Shown: positions 20,810-35,800 of the stretch, piece after piece | How positions within the stretch are numbered: position 1 is the stretch's first letter | Layout: each line of letters opens with the position of its first letter | Assembly (NCBI GenBank): GCA_038501625.1 | Contig: JAZAYU010000008.1 | Coordinates: forward strand, 9,052,938-9,116,937 | Reading direction: 5' to 3' | DNA length: 64,000 nt | Origin: Corbicula japonica | Taxonomy: Eukaryota > Mollusca > Bivalvia > Venerida > Cyrenidae | The notes under the pieces: model-generated | Told to the model about the DNA's origin: nothing | The model's database searches: none | The model's input: only the letters and a program-made list of their open reading frames with translations | Translations under genes and position numbers: made by a program

Positions 20810-23800
20810 CTGAAATTTCATGGACAAAAATGAAGATAGCTTGTCAACAATATTTCATTTTAAAAATCTAATTAATCCTTTACTCCATATATATGCATTT
20901 TATCCCACATGCCAACAGTATAGATCCTGATCAGCCGGCACATTCATGCCTCTGATAAGGATCTGCACTCTTCACTTTTTTGGTCAAAAGAAACAAGGTG
21001 TATCTATTGAGTAATGGGTTAACCTAATGCTTGCCAGTTAATACCAATTCTCTACATATATATCTTACTGACACCTTGATACAGAAGATGACACCTTGAT
21101 ACAACATGTCTGCAGTCAAATATTTCAGCTTGTAGGCCACAGAATATAAAACTGTGGCTGGAAACCAACCACAGATTTCAAGATTGTCTTAGGTCAGTTC
21201 TGAAACTGCACACTATTTCAACCAATTAGACTTCTTAGATCCAATTCTGGTCTCCTCGCTTAATGTTTAGATGATTCAAACCTTTTTAAGTGGACTTTTA
21301 CATGAAATATTTCACTATAAATTCCTAAACTTCTATAAAACAAGTTAGCAACACAAAATCATTTTACAATAAAATGCACATATAAAATATGTAAGGCAAA
21401 GTACAACAAGTGCTAGGTCTGGATAAGACAAAGTGTTCAATTTAATTCCATTATGAGCCTTGCACACTTGAAAAGATACTGACAATTACTCTATCTCTAC
21501 AATTACTCTATCTCTTTAGGGATTATCAAGCTGTAAGACTCATCCAGGGGCCTGATCCCAAACAGACATATCACTTGTAAGGCACTGACTTCTATAAAAT
21601 ACACCTACCTTATTTAAAATTGCTTGTGCTAAATCCATGAAAGCTTTTTCTACATTTATATTAGCTTTAGCACTGGTTTCTAAAAATGGAATTCCGTGTT
21701 CCCTAGCAATCTGAAATGAGAATATCAAATATATCAGCTGTGTTTGTACAACAAACATACATAATTATCAAGATAAATTAACATATTAAACACAAATGGT
21801 GTATCTTCTCCATATAGACCTTGAGCTGCCAATAGACCCCCCTCCCCCTCCTAAGGGAATTTTGAAGGGTAAGTTTTTCTGAAAGCCTATACCATTCTAC
21901 GCATTTTGCAATTTGTTTGCACTCTGGCGAGTGGGGCGTTTTTCCGTAATGCCTGTTTGAATATGTTACCTTTGAAAAAAGTTTGTGTAAGAATGAAATA
22001 TTTGACAATTACAAAAGTTCTAAAATAAACCTTTTTTCTACACCAGGAAGCTCTTATCTACATTGCTAATGCAACAGAACATTGGTTACCTAAGGTATTG
22101 TTCTAAAATAGTGATTAGGTTATGTTACTTAACATAAAAACCTAGTAAAATAAGATGTATGATACATTTCTTACGTGCAGTAGCAAGTAATTTGTGCTTA
22201 TAAGTAAAATATAGTACGATAAATGAGAATTCAGGACAAATGTAATACAGTGACATACATTGGGACATAAGCCCATAACGCTATATTGAAATATGTTACC
22301 AAAAGAAAAGAAAATGGGAAACTGGACATAAATGTATTAGACCTTGAGCTGCCATTAGACCCCGCTTCCCCCCTGGGGGAATTTAGAAGGGTATGTTTTT
22401 CTGAAAGCCTATGCCATTCTTCGCATTTTGAAATTTGTTTGCTTTCTGGCGAGTGGGGCGTTTTACCGTAACGCGTATTTGAATATTTGAGAAAATTTTA
22501 TGCTATGAAAAAATAATTGGCAATTATAAATGTTCTTTAATATACCTATTTTTTTTACTCCAGGAAGATGTTGTTTTTATTAATTTTTAATGCAATAAAA
22601 CATCTGCAACCTAAGGTATAGGTCTATAAATAGTCATTAAGACATGTTACTTAACATCAAAACCTAGTTTAAAAAGTTGTATGAAACATTTTTTACTTGC
22701 ATTAGCAAGTAATTTCTGTTAAATTTGTTTAATTTATTAATATAAATAAGAATTCAGTATTTAAATGTATTTAAGTCACATTGAGACACACTTCTTGCTT
22801 AATGTATGTAATTAAATACATATATTTGGAAATTCCAAAAACCAAAATATCTGAAAAATGGCAAAAAAACCCAAAAAACATCTCAAAGATAGCAAAGAAA
22901 TTATCTATAAATGAAATAAATTATAAAGAAATGAACTCTGAAATCTTCATGATTTTTAATTATTAGTTAGCTTTATATCATAATAAAAATAAATACCAAA
23001 TCATAAATCAAATAATTTAAATATGTTACCAAAAAGAACGTATTAACCAATTTTAGTTACTGCACAATAGCGATATAAATTACATACCTTCTTTCATGAT
23101 AAATTGTGACAATAATGTATTTTTTTAGAACCAACACACATCAGCCTGCGCTTAGTTAGTCAAGGAGACATTTTAAGATGAATTTCTGTTTTAAGTTACA
23201 ATTTTATACATAAATAGATGAAAAGGGAACTTTGAAAGCCACCGAACACGACAAATATGAAAGTACTGCAGAAATAGTGATTCTAATGATAAATTTAATA
23301 AGTTGTTCTCAAAGAAAGGTGACTTAGAAATTATGAAATTCAAGTTAGTAATAAAAAGCTATCAAATTATTTGTGTTTGATAAGCTATTAGTGTTTTATC
23401 AAGAATATTATGAGTAAAAAATGTGTTTTATTCATGATATCATTAGATTTTTTTATTATTTATTTTATTCAAGGACAAGCAATACACGTCTCCATTAAAA
23501 TTACCTGTAATTGATGCGCAGCCACTCTTATAACCATAAGTAAGATGAGGTAATATGACTGTTACTGTGATAAAACAGTAAACAAATCAGTGCCAGTTTT
23601 GTTTTAATAAACCAGTATCTTAATCCAGTATATAGGTTAACAACCAACCTGCACTTTATGTATCTTGTATTAAAATAGGTCATATGTTACAAAAGGAAAT
23701 TTAGGTTTTGATGCTTTTGATATTAAACAGTAATGTATTTTTAATTTAAATATTGTTAAACTTTAGACGTTAATGATCTGTGAACTGCTCAATATGTCTT

Positions 23801-26800
23801 GAAATAAATGTGTATGATGTAGATGATCATCCTTTTTTAAATCGTTTTAAATTAACAATAAACCTATCAATATGGCTAAGTGATAACATTGTAGTGCAGC
23901 TAACGTTTACACTGATTATGGGTTGTTGCATCCAGTCGCCAAGTCCAGATACTCTGGATTGAGACAGATAACATTAATTTGTTCTAACAAAATTTAGAAA
24001 AGAAAGAATAAACAAAATTAGCAGTTTTTTATCATTTAATTGTTCTCTTTATTCCTTTTGTCATATTATAATATGTTACCAATTTTTACTTTAATAATAA
24101 GCACAAATAATAAGAAAAGAAAAGAAAGAAACTGCAAACACTTACTTAACATTTTGATAAATATTTTTTTATAAAATTATATTGTGTTAAAGTTGATTTA
24201 TAACAAATTTAAAAGCTACATGATTTAAACTTTACAAAAATTAGCTGATTAAGTTATCAGCTGATTAAGTTATCTGATGTTAGAAATGTTTTTAAAAGTA
24301 GTTTTATTCATCTAAAATACTAAGGTTCAGTGTAGAATTTGTAAAACATTGAAACAGCATGAGCATTATATAGCAATTTTTTAACTCAAGTAAAAGAATT
24401 TTTACCTAAAAAATTACTATACATAAGTTTGTTTATTAGCTTACCATCACCTGCATAACACAGATTGTCTTTCAAATTAGGATGTTTCTCTTTAACAATT
24501 ACTTGTCTTTAAGAAAAATAACAGTCTACAAAGATCTTAAGGAATTCTTAACAAATTCTTAAGCTTTCTTTGAACAATGGAAAAAAATAATGTTTCATTT
24601 AGGACAATTTATTTTTCTTATTTCACATGTTTTATTTAACAGTAATATCAGCTATTATTGCTCTAAAAGACCAGAACTGGTGCTTTCAACTTTGTTTTTA
24701 GTAAATATAGTTTATAGAAAGTCCATATTCACATTATGAATGACACTACGGTAATCTAGATACAAACTATAACACGATTTTGAAATTTGTTTTCTTTATC
24801 CTAAGTCATCTTTCTAAACACACATAATTAGGTAACATATAATTAATTTTAATTAGTTTTGTTTGTAACACTTTTCAAAGCAATATTTGTATACTTTTAC
24901 ATTTTAACCACATAACATAATAAAGTATACACTATAAACTACTTACTATTATTACATTATAGTTTAATCTAAAATGATTGCATAGTTGTGATACAGTTTT
25001 GTAAATGTATTCAGTTCTTTGTACAACAATATCAGTGTTAGAGAAAATAATTCATTCAATCAGTAATATTAGTTAAAAAACGACTGTCAATGTAATTAGA
25101 AATCTACACAGGGCTAACAAACATCAGGACATTGCAAAGAGCACACATAAATAATGTCTCCAAATAGATATCAGCTAACACCATTAAAAACAAATAAAAC
25201 CAAGAAAATAAGCCTTATTTTAATGAGTAACATATTATGTTATGTATGTTGAAAATTTGAAGTCATGCAAGTTTCATGAACACTTAAGTTATCGAGCACA
25301 AGTATTCAATTAAACACTATATTTTATGCTTGTTCATCTAAAAACATGAATATTATGATTAAATTAGCAATAGGGTAACATATTAGATTATGGTAAAATT
25401 GTTACTTTTGCCAGTGTGATTTTTATGAAAAACACACTGCTTCATATTGCTTGATCACGCAGCTTTCAAAAACATGTATTTTTGCCTTAGTTTGCTTACA
25501 AACAAAAATCCTACAGATAAGTTTCTGACTTAAATTTCATCTTTTTTGGGTTATGTATGTTACACACTAAATATGTTAGGTTAGAGCAAAAATTTTGAAA
25601 TGAAAACTACATCAATCAAAAGAGAATACATCATCCTTATACAAAAATATAAGTTTTATGAAATCATAGCTGGAATAGAGCAGAATTAAAGGTTTAAAAT
25701 CAATGTATTTTTTAAAAAGATTTTAGGGGTAACATATTAAAACCTCCGTAACACCCTTATGCCCCACTCGCCAGAGTGCAAACAAACTGCAAAATATCTG
25801 GGACATAACAGGCTTTCAGAAAAATCATGTCTACAAAATTCCCTTACGGGGGGGAGCAAACATGTTCCTGGCCACCGGCCTAATAAAAAGAAAACCAACT
25901 GTTGGTGACGGTCACACTGGCCAGTAAACTTTAAAGAGTTATATATCAAATCATATATAAAAGGAAAAAGAATCATGCATACATTGTGTGACAGATGTGG
26001 GATTCATTCAAGGCCAAAGAATGCCCCAAGTAGTAAATGTGTTTTTGGAGGATGTTTTAGAATTTTAAAAAAGGAAATTTTTAACGAGGTGGAAAGAGCA
26101 ATGAGGTCTGGCTAAGCTATGATCCCTCAAGCTGATGAAAATTCTCCATATAGGTTTTTGAAAGGTTCTGACCATAAGAGACCTAATGACCCTTGGACAC
26201 TGATTTATTTCATTCAAGAGACTATGTTTGAGAACAAAATAATTTTGGTGGGGTGTAGTACCCCAAATCTCCCACCTGGAACTATCACTCCATCTGGGAT
26301 AAACCAACCATAATATTTTCAGAAGTTTTGACCTTTAATTTATCCCAAGTACAACCTTGTTCTTTGAGATAGGCAGGGTCAAAGTTCTTGCATGTGACAC
26401 CCCTCCTGTTAAGTGATCATTTTTGTTATTAAATGAAGTTTAGTAACGAGTCTTTTTTGTAGCAATGATATGCTCTGGGAATCCCTTTTTTTTTAAAAAT
26501 AAAACCTGTATATCCCACGTGACCCTAACCTTTGACTTATGATTATGATTCTAGGTAGCAACATTCCATCTTGAGGAAGTAAACACCTGTAAAAAGTTAC
26601 AGGAATTGGACAAGAAACTTGTATAAGATGGACAGACAGGGCAATCACTATAATGTACCTGACAGTTCTAGATATGTGTCATAAAAAGGTTTAACCTTAT
26701 TAAAGTATTGTATAGTAGCAGGTATAAAAGAAATATCCTGGTAGCAGAAGGGAAATAACTTATTTTTGCATTCTGCAATAGAACCTATATTATTTAAGTG

Positions 26801-29800
26801 AACTGAAAACCACAGACTAGCTCTGGTACTTTCCATTTTATCAAAATTTTCATCAAGGAAAGTGAACATTTTAAAAGAAATTACATAGACAAAGTGAAAT
26901 GACTTTTAGCCTTCCAAAACAAAACACTGAGGGAATTTATTAAAACTTTTGTAAAGTCAGCTATTATCATGAACATCAAATGTGATTTTCCCAAAAACGC
27001 ATTATGTGATGGGGTAACTTCCTAGATTTTATTATTATAAAACAACAAAAACAAAAGGAGCTCATCAGATCAATACTATCAGTGGGAATATGAATCTAAT
27101 TTAATTGGTATCAGCTACCCCACCACCAAAGTTAACAAGTCAATTAACTTCTCTATAAAGAAGAGGCTAGACTGATATGATACCATGTTTTTTATAACTT
27201 AATTGTTTAAGGATAACTTAGCTAAGATTCTTACATTGTCTCCCTTGTCTTTCGACACTTGTCGTTTGTCTTCCATATCACATTTGTTCCCTAATATCAT
27301 CTTCTCCACATCCTCGTTGGCGTGCTGCAACAATATGAAAATAAGCAAACTGTACACTTCTTTATAACCAGTTTTTGAAAGATGCAAGATTAATGTTCAT
27401 GGGCATAAAACTTTGTGTTATTTCATGGGTTCTAAACTCTTGTATTTTTGTAAGGAATGTACAGTGAAACATGGTATTAGGACCACTTTAGAGTGGGAAA
27501 AAGGGGTCTTAATTGTGGGATTTTATCTATTTTGAGATTGAGGGTAAATATTAATGCCAAACTGTAAAATGGGACTTTGAAGTAGTGGTGTTATCATTGA
27601 GGTGGTCTTAACTTCAGGGTGGTCTTAATTACTGGATTTTACTGTAACAAACTGTTGTTTGTATTGTAAGTGCTCTTGCTCTTGTGATTTCCTACTCAAT
27701 CTTTTCAACAGGGTCTAACATTAAACTATAACTGAAAACCAGTCTCGAATCTCAAGCATCTGATTGGCTGAAATGGTGACTGCCATTTCAGCCAATCAAA
27801 TGCTTGCTATTTGAGACTGATCTCCAATCTCTGTTGTATGATCTCTGGCCCAGAAATGTAAAATACTGCAAATAGAATTCACAGAGGAAAGTCTTTACCT
27901 CATCAATATTCCTCAACCACTTGGAAATGTTTTCAAAGGTTTTGGCATTGGTAATATCGTAGACAAGCATGATTCCCATGGCACCTCTGTAGTAAGATGT
28001 AGTAATGGTGTGGAACCTCTCCTGACCTGCAGTATCCCTGTGCAACAAAATAGGTTCAATTCCATCAATTACTTAACACAAAATATCCAAAAGGAAAACA
28101 AACAAACTGTGAAGAGCAACATCACAACAAAACTAACCTTTTAACAACCATATACAGACATTTTTGAATGACTTCCAATGAACACCTATATTATGTGTCA
28201 GTGGAATTCATTGCTCTGAAAAAAAAATCTAAATTTATGAGTTAATTTCTATGTTCTGCTGGAACTACTTTCAGTGTTTGTTTTTGTTGTTCTTTTGGGA
28301 GACAGGCTCGATATAGAACTAAAATTATGCCCAATCCCTCTACCCCTCTGAAATTATATCTTTTTCCCACGATTAGGGAAAAAATTCCTTTTGAGTGTAA
28401 ATAACAAACACTAACAAAAAGATTGATTGGTTTTAGGAGCGTTTAAACAATGATTCCACAACAGATGAAGATTCTGTTACAGAGGACACTTCAGACAAAC
28501 CCCTGCAAGATGCAATGTTTTTACTTCAAATTCTGTTGAACTTGTTTTTTGATGATGTGAAGGTGTTGTTTGATCATATGAACCTGTTATTTAAAGAGTA
28601 ATTTATTGGCTCGTCGATTGATTGTCAACTATTAAGAAGTTGATTATTAATAGTTAACGCAGACCTTGTTTAAAATACAAATGATCACAAACTTGCAGAA
28701 TTATTTAAAGATCCTCAAGTAAAAATAACTGCTCTTACCATATCTGCAACTTAATTTTCTTTCCTCCAAGTTCCACAGTCTTTATCTTGAAATCTATACC
28801 TGTAAGATTTTATAAATTGTTAAATATGCAGGAATGGCCACATCCAGGTCACAGAAAATGCATTTAATTACACAATTTACAGTCCTGCTTTTTAGTAAAA
28901 TTAAATTTTATCTATATATTAAACTTATGGCTGTGATCAGTTATCTTTTTTTAATTTTGATGTTAAGAGATATAGGACTCACCTAATTTTTCATGGCTGT
29001 GCCCATGTACCACTATACCGGTAATTTGTTAAAGACTTATGGTAAATATTTATGTTTTGCAGAATTAAAAAAAATTATGAGCTGCAGCAGAACAGTTTCT
29101 TTTTTCAAATAAAAGTTAAAACACTCCAGCTCAATAAGGAAAGCCTTGTAAGGGTTTGAGTGTGGGTCTGGCAATATTTCTCACCCAGCAGCGGTTGCCA
29201 GCATCTTAAATGTCTTACGATGCTTGCATATGTAGGTGTAAATGGAATTTAATTGCAAATTTCTGAATTGTGTAGTAAGTATGTCACTACTTGGGAGATC
29301 TGTAAGCGCCCCAGGTAGCTGAGTCGGGACAGCAATGTGAGGGCTTCTCGTCTTATCCCGAGTTCAAGTATGTGTGACATGTTACTTCTCTTGGTTTGAT
29401 TTTTGTGTGTGGTTGATTTGTAGTTGTTTCAAGACATTAAAGTAATGTCCCTTTGAAAAATATGTGTATTGTTTGAACTCTTTACTCCATATATAACGGA
29501 TTTTTTTAGCATGTGCAACCAGTGTAAATACAGATCAACTGGACCCTTATGCAGTCAGATGTGCTTTCTAACATAGATATACACAGTTCACATTTTGGTC
29601 AGAAATAATCTAATGAATCTAAAAGCAGATGTGCCAGGTGATCAGGGTCTACATTGTTCGCCCACAGGATAAGGATGTTTATGGAGTTAAGAGTTAATTA
29701 TATCAAATGTAATTGTACTTCCTATGATTCTATTTTCTGGAAATAATGTCTTTTACTTTAGATATATTATAGTTCAGTTTGGTGGAAAATATGTCACCAG

Positions 29801-32800
29801 CAGCTTTCCCATTTTGCTATTTCTATACAACCAGATAGCTAATAGGAACTGACTTTAAACACAAAGCTTACGCTAAATTACAGTGAATAATTTACAAATT
29901 ACAGCCCTGTCCTGCCCCTTTTAAGCTCCGCCCTTTTGCCCGACCAAAGCTAGCAATCCGTGCCCTCCTGCCTTATTAATGCCCATTTATAATTGCAATC
30001 ATAGCAGCTGTCAATCACTTCTTTAATCATCGTAATGCGCCGACCTGACACCTTTTCGCCAGTCACAGTCGAACACTGCTTTAAATGATTGTACCGTGTC
30101 ATACTGACACCTTTCCATTGATTGCATCCAGCGTACATGTAGCGCAATAAAACTGATTGAGAATGAACAAGTGTATACACATGCATCAGACTGTTAGATG
30201 ACAACTTAGATCATAACTCGAAATTCTATCACGGTAAAATAATGACGCTAAATTTGCAACAGGAGTACAAGGGTGGTGAATAGCGTTCCTTGATACCTGT
30301 ATATGTCGGCGTCTTTCTTTGATCGGCGTCCGTGCAACCAACACATTAAACATTTATCGTACGCGTAATCATTGAATCTTAAGTTATGTACGTGTATTTG
30401 AGGTAACATTAATGAAGACTCAGGGGTACAATATGGATAAACTATTATGGCGCCGTCAATAATACCAGAAATCTAGAACATTTATGTCTAAATATTTCTG
30501 ATAATACGAATTCTCCTTACGGGGTTTACAAATTAAAGACTTCGCAGAAGGCGTTGGTCCGCCAGACATGTCCGAGATTTGGCTTCGGTCCGGTAAAATG
30601 TTGTATGTTGTTGGTCCTTCTGTCAGGAGCTTTAAATCTAAGGGAAGCAACCTTTTATTCTGAAACTGGAAAGGGAAGTAACTGCTGCAAGAAATTTGTC
30701 GTAAAACCTCACAGTAGTTACTTCTCTTCACTCACAGAAAAAATGTTGTGATAGGTTACCTGATTCCTATTGTCCAATCGCAAACTCGATAACAGTCTAC
30801 ACGAAAACTTTTCCCCTTCACAAGACATTGCGACAGGTAAACACCAAAATTTTACCTGTCGCAACAACTTTTTGCCTGTCACAATTTTATCGACTGTATT
30901 TCGTGACAAAGACTTAAAAGATGTAGTTAAAGTACAGTTTTATTATAAGTATATTTATTTACTATGTCTAGCTTTAAATAATAGATATTTTAACATATTA
31001 TTTTCATTAATTTTAGATTTTCAAAATAATCACAATAAGAACCAAATACCTTGCTTAATGCTAAAATGTTGTTAATGTATGGATGTTGTAGATTGGTTTA
31101 TGGCCATTTTTTTTTAATGTTGTGTTGGATTTACTTACAAAATAAGTTTCATGTACCTACTACTTCTTATAGGCTGCTATATATCACACCACACTCAAAT
31201 CGTATCAAAATTATCTTTAGATATCTTTTCGTGATATTGTTCCAATTTACACATAATCAAATTAATTCAAAACCCTTCAATGATGGTTAAAAAAATTATC
31301 ACTACCACCAAAGCAGAGTTTTATCATTTGATGTGCGTATTTCTGATTCACCAAATGTCCGTGATTGTAGACTCCTTGTGCCATCATTCAATGATTTGAC
31401 ATTTACATCGTATCACGAATCCACATTGAACTGAAACCTTAATCTATTTGCTTCCGTAATTCTTCTATGAAATCGTCGGCAGATCAAAGAATAAATATTT
31501 TTCGGTTCTTTAAACGTTGACTGCCATGATTGTTTACTATCGCGAATAGAATTATGGGATAATTAGCAACCTTGACCCGAAAGCTTTTCGAATCATGCCG
31601 GAGTTGTCAAAAACAACGTACTGGGGTTTACATATAGTGACTCACGGATAAAACACGCAGAACAATCATGACATTTCAGTTAAAAATAGCACTGGAAATG
31701 AAACTGAAAGTAAATTTTCCAAAAATGAAACGGTGCTTACTGTAATTTTGCATCTGACATTGTGTCCGACAATAACAGAAGTTTTCGTCGGTCAACCTGC
31801 AAAATTACCGGACATGACCGGCTGACCGATGGACATTCGCATTGACTGCGATAACATAATTTAACAGCATTGAAAAAAAAATGGAGTGTTAGCTGCCTTG
31901 CATTTACAGTTGCGTTCAAACTGGTGATATTTCACGAATCTCAAGCAAATGCCTGCGTCTATGCCATTCAGTTCCGATTTTAGCGAAATTTAAAATGGTT
32001 TGGTTTCCGGTGTTGATTTTCATCTGACGGAAACAATAAAATGGAATAACAAAGTTTCATGGAATAAACAGCAGTCAAAGTAAGTCATCTTTTATAAACT
32101 CTACGAAGCGTAATAAATCTAGGATTACATGTACATCTCAACAATTTTCTTGTTTGTTTTTCTGTAGCTAAAATGAACTAAGTTTTAGCAAAACTGGTAA
32201 GTTGATATCCTTATATCCTGATATCCTGCAGATTTTCTTTCGATCCAGCAAAATTTCCATGCTTACAGGACCGAATGACCAGCAAACTGTTTGGACTTTT
32301 GCGAAGTCTGAATTGTTGCACATAGCGTAAACAACTAAACATTGCCGACCGAGCTTTGAATAATAATTCTGCAATTATTTTCAATTAAATATAGTTTAAA
32401 ATGCGACAGAATTATAATTTTGGTGAAAGCTTTGTCATAAAATTTTAACAGTCAACAAGTGGCATCCGAATTGTAACATGAAATCTGCAAGTTCACTGAC
32501 GTCGCTCCATTTTTGCCAATAATTTCAACAAGTTGCATTTAAAATTAATAGGAGAGTTTGTTTTTTTTATGGAATGCATGATTTTTTGTCGAGTAATGCA
32601 TGATTTTTTTATCAGCAAAGCCATAATTTGCCGAAAAAGACATATATTCTATGTTGAGTAATGAAAACTGGTGGATTTGCATACATTCTCCTTTTGATTT
32701 TGTCCGCTAAAATAACACAATTTTAAACTCAATCAAACAGTCACACATGTTCTTAAAATATTAGGATCACATAGCTCTATCAACAATTAATTTCCTGCCG

Positions 32801-35800
32801 AAAATCTTCATCAACACACTGAAAATCTACAGTTGGGGTAAGTGTATATGAATTCGGATAGTCGGAATTTCGGATACGAATTTTAAACACTTTTTAAATC
32901 TAAAATTAATTAAAGAAAATGTATTATATGTTTTATGTATCTGCAAGACAGCTAATAATGTACCAATTAAATATATAAAATTGAATAAAGAAATATAAAA
33001 CTGTTTCAGTGTCAATTAATCATTCCAGTTTTGATACCCAAATTCAAGTTTGATATAACATGTATGAAGTTTTAGCAGGTTTTCACTATTTTAAGTAATA
33101 TCACTTTTTACTATAGCTAGATACCTTAAAATGTAAAAGGATTAAGCTTATGGCATAATGCATTTTTACTATTGTATGTGATGTGCCTCTCTCAAAAAGT
33201 TAAATAAGTAATAATATAATTTGAAGTAGCAACTAAATAATCTAAAAGACTAGAAATGTGTCCATAGGACACGGATGCCCCCGCTATGCATTGTTTTCAG
33301 ACACTAAAGTGCAATGATGGGAATAATAGCATTTCAAAGACAGTGATGTGCGAGTAATTACATGTATAAGAATATGCATTAACTTGAAGATCAAGTAAAT
33401 TATTTGTATTTGTGGCACTGTTGTCTGCTCATTACGGAAATGTCTGTGAAGAAGTTGGTATTAATGCAATAAAAATCAGGGTTGGGTGGTAAATACCACC
33501 CCTGGTATTTACCGGTGGTATTTACCGTCCTGGAAAATACTCCCCAAAGTGGCAAATACTGGAAAATACTGGCAAATACTACACAGATGAGTTATTTGCC
33601 TTAAAATACTGCAGAAATCTTAACTTAGTTCACTGTTATTAATGTATTATCATAATAATAATAAAATTACTCAGATATTTTAATTAAATTTCATTTCAGG
33701 TGATCACTATAAGCACTTACAGTAAAATTAAATCTTAAAGAACTGTCTTTTATACTTAGAACCTAAAAATACAGCAGGTGAGAAGTTAATGCTGATCCAC
33801 CAGTGCACCTGTCCATTGACACTTGACAAGCAAAGCCATTTAAGGTGTAGACCATTAAAACAACATGTTTCAGACAAGGGGCTGTAATAGCCAGGGACAA
33901 AAAAGGCAATAGTAAAGTGTCATAAATAACCTATACAATTTGTCTAGGTGCAAGTAAATGGTTGTGTATTGGTATGACTATAGAAAGCTGCCAAACTGGT
34001 GTTCTGTTACAGATACCTTGGTGGGGGGGGGGGGGGGGGGAAGAAGAGATTGCCTGGTAGACAGAGACTTCTTTGTATCTAACCTTATATGTTATTGTAC
34101 TCATGTATATTTATTGTAAGTTGTGTACATTACTTGTTTATGATTAAAATTAACCCTCTAAAATGCTGACTCCATTATTGTTAATAATTGAATTTTGAAG
34201 TTGCCCACATGCTGACTCTAAGGAATACATTGTATTGTATAATTTCCATGGGTGGTCAATTCAAATGACCACTTTTTTCAGTACTTAAATATATATTTTT
34301 TGTGGATAAAGTTGATAAAAATGTTAAACTTAAGTATGAATGTAAAGGCAATTGATGGGTAAACTTGAAATTTTCTTAATGAATGCTGATAATAGGTAAT
34401 ATTGTATAAATTCCAAATTGGTCATTTCAATCGACCAGTATTTGCCAGTAATTGCCAGTATTTGCTGGTAAATACCGGTAAATACCGCCGGCATGGAAAA
34501 TACTCATATTGCAGGCATTTTGCCAACCCTGATAAAATATATAAAACAAGATATATTCCTATTTAAACTAATGTAAATGGAAGTATCAAAGGGCCATAAC
34601 TTCTGAACGGAACATGTAAGAGCGAAACCCCACCTTTATGCACAACAACATATCAGGCCAAGCATTGTGGTAAAGTTTCATTCAATTCCCACCAGAAGTG
34701 TAGGAGGAATTGCGTTCACAAGATATATTCATATTAAACTAATGTAAATGGAAGTATCAAAGGGCCATAACTTCTGAACGGAACATGTAAGAGCAAAACC
34801 CCATCTTTATGCACAACAACATATCAGGCCAAGCACTGTGGTAAAGTTTCATCAAATTCCCAGCAGTGGTGTAGGAGGAGTTGCGTACACAAGATATATT
34901 CCTATTAAAACTAATGTAAATGGAATTATCAAAGGGCCATAACTTCTGAACAGAACATGTAAGAGCAAAACCTCACCTTCATGCACAACAACATATCAGG
35001 CCAAGCATTATGGTAAAGTTTCATTAAATTCCCACCATAAGTGTAGGAGTTGCGTTCACGAGATATACTCCTATTAAAACTAATGTAAATGGAAGTATCA
35101 AAGGGCCATAACTTCTGAACGGAACATGTAAGAGCGAAACCCCACCTTTATGCACAACAACATATCAGGCCAAGCATTGTGGTCAAGTTTCATTAAATTC
35201 CCACCAGTAGTGTAGGAGTTGCGTTCACGAGAATATTGGACAGACGGACGGACAGGAGCAACTCTTAATGCCCGTCGCCATTTCATGGCGGGGGCATTAA
35301 AAACATCTACATACCGCTAACATGTACATTAAAAATTTTAAGCTTTATCTTTTTCAAAACAAAGTCACGTTACAGTAATATGCCCTGCTTATAAGCATTC
35401 AGCACCCTGCCCCTTTTTTGTGCCACCCTGCCCCGTTTTTAGCCAAGTTAAGAACATCTAGATGGTAAACATGTTGAAAATAATACCTGTCGAGAATAAT
35501 TACATCATCAGCAGCAATGGAGTGGCCGACAAAATAAAGAATGAAACAAACGTTTGACAGCCGATTCAAGAATGACTTTTATTGAAGCACTGTGATTGCT
35601 AATAATGGATTTTCATTTTGTTCAAATGTTTGACCAGCGAAAACTTCGTGTCAAATTGCTGCAGCTCGAAAATTCTTATAACAGGTTAGTGGGTGGGGTA
35701 CGAATCCGTCGAATTCTTTGTGTGTATTATATATGTATATACTGTAAGGTCCAATTTCATATATGTGGGCTGGGGTGATTATTCTAATAATTGAAAGAAA

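Larger units (their letters stand above)
33252..35300. mobile_element. Tandem-repeat-bearing element with GGGGGCAT ends, in RAB10 intron 1
   Basis: It begins GAAATGTGTCCATAGGACAC then GATGCCCCCGC and ends GCGGGGGCATTAAAA, so the ends are inverted. The right part holds four units of about 170 bp (starts near 34568, 34738, 34907, 35080; landmark GGGCCATAACTTCTGAACGG). Before the end come GACAGACGGACGG and the terminal hairpin. A hAT-like element interrupts its left part. Confidence 0.75.

Noticed and set aside
21130..21260. Eleventh copy of MITE family 1
   Set aside because: Only scattered matches (AATATAAAACTG, TTTCAACCAATTAG); too worn to call.
22286..22471. 61-codon frame near the left end of the 4-kb element
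   Set aside because: It reads across the duplicated terminal repeat and is not a transposase.
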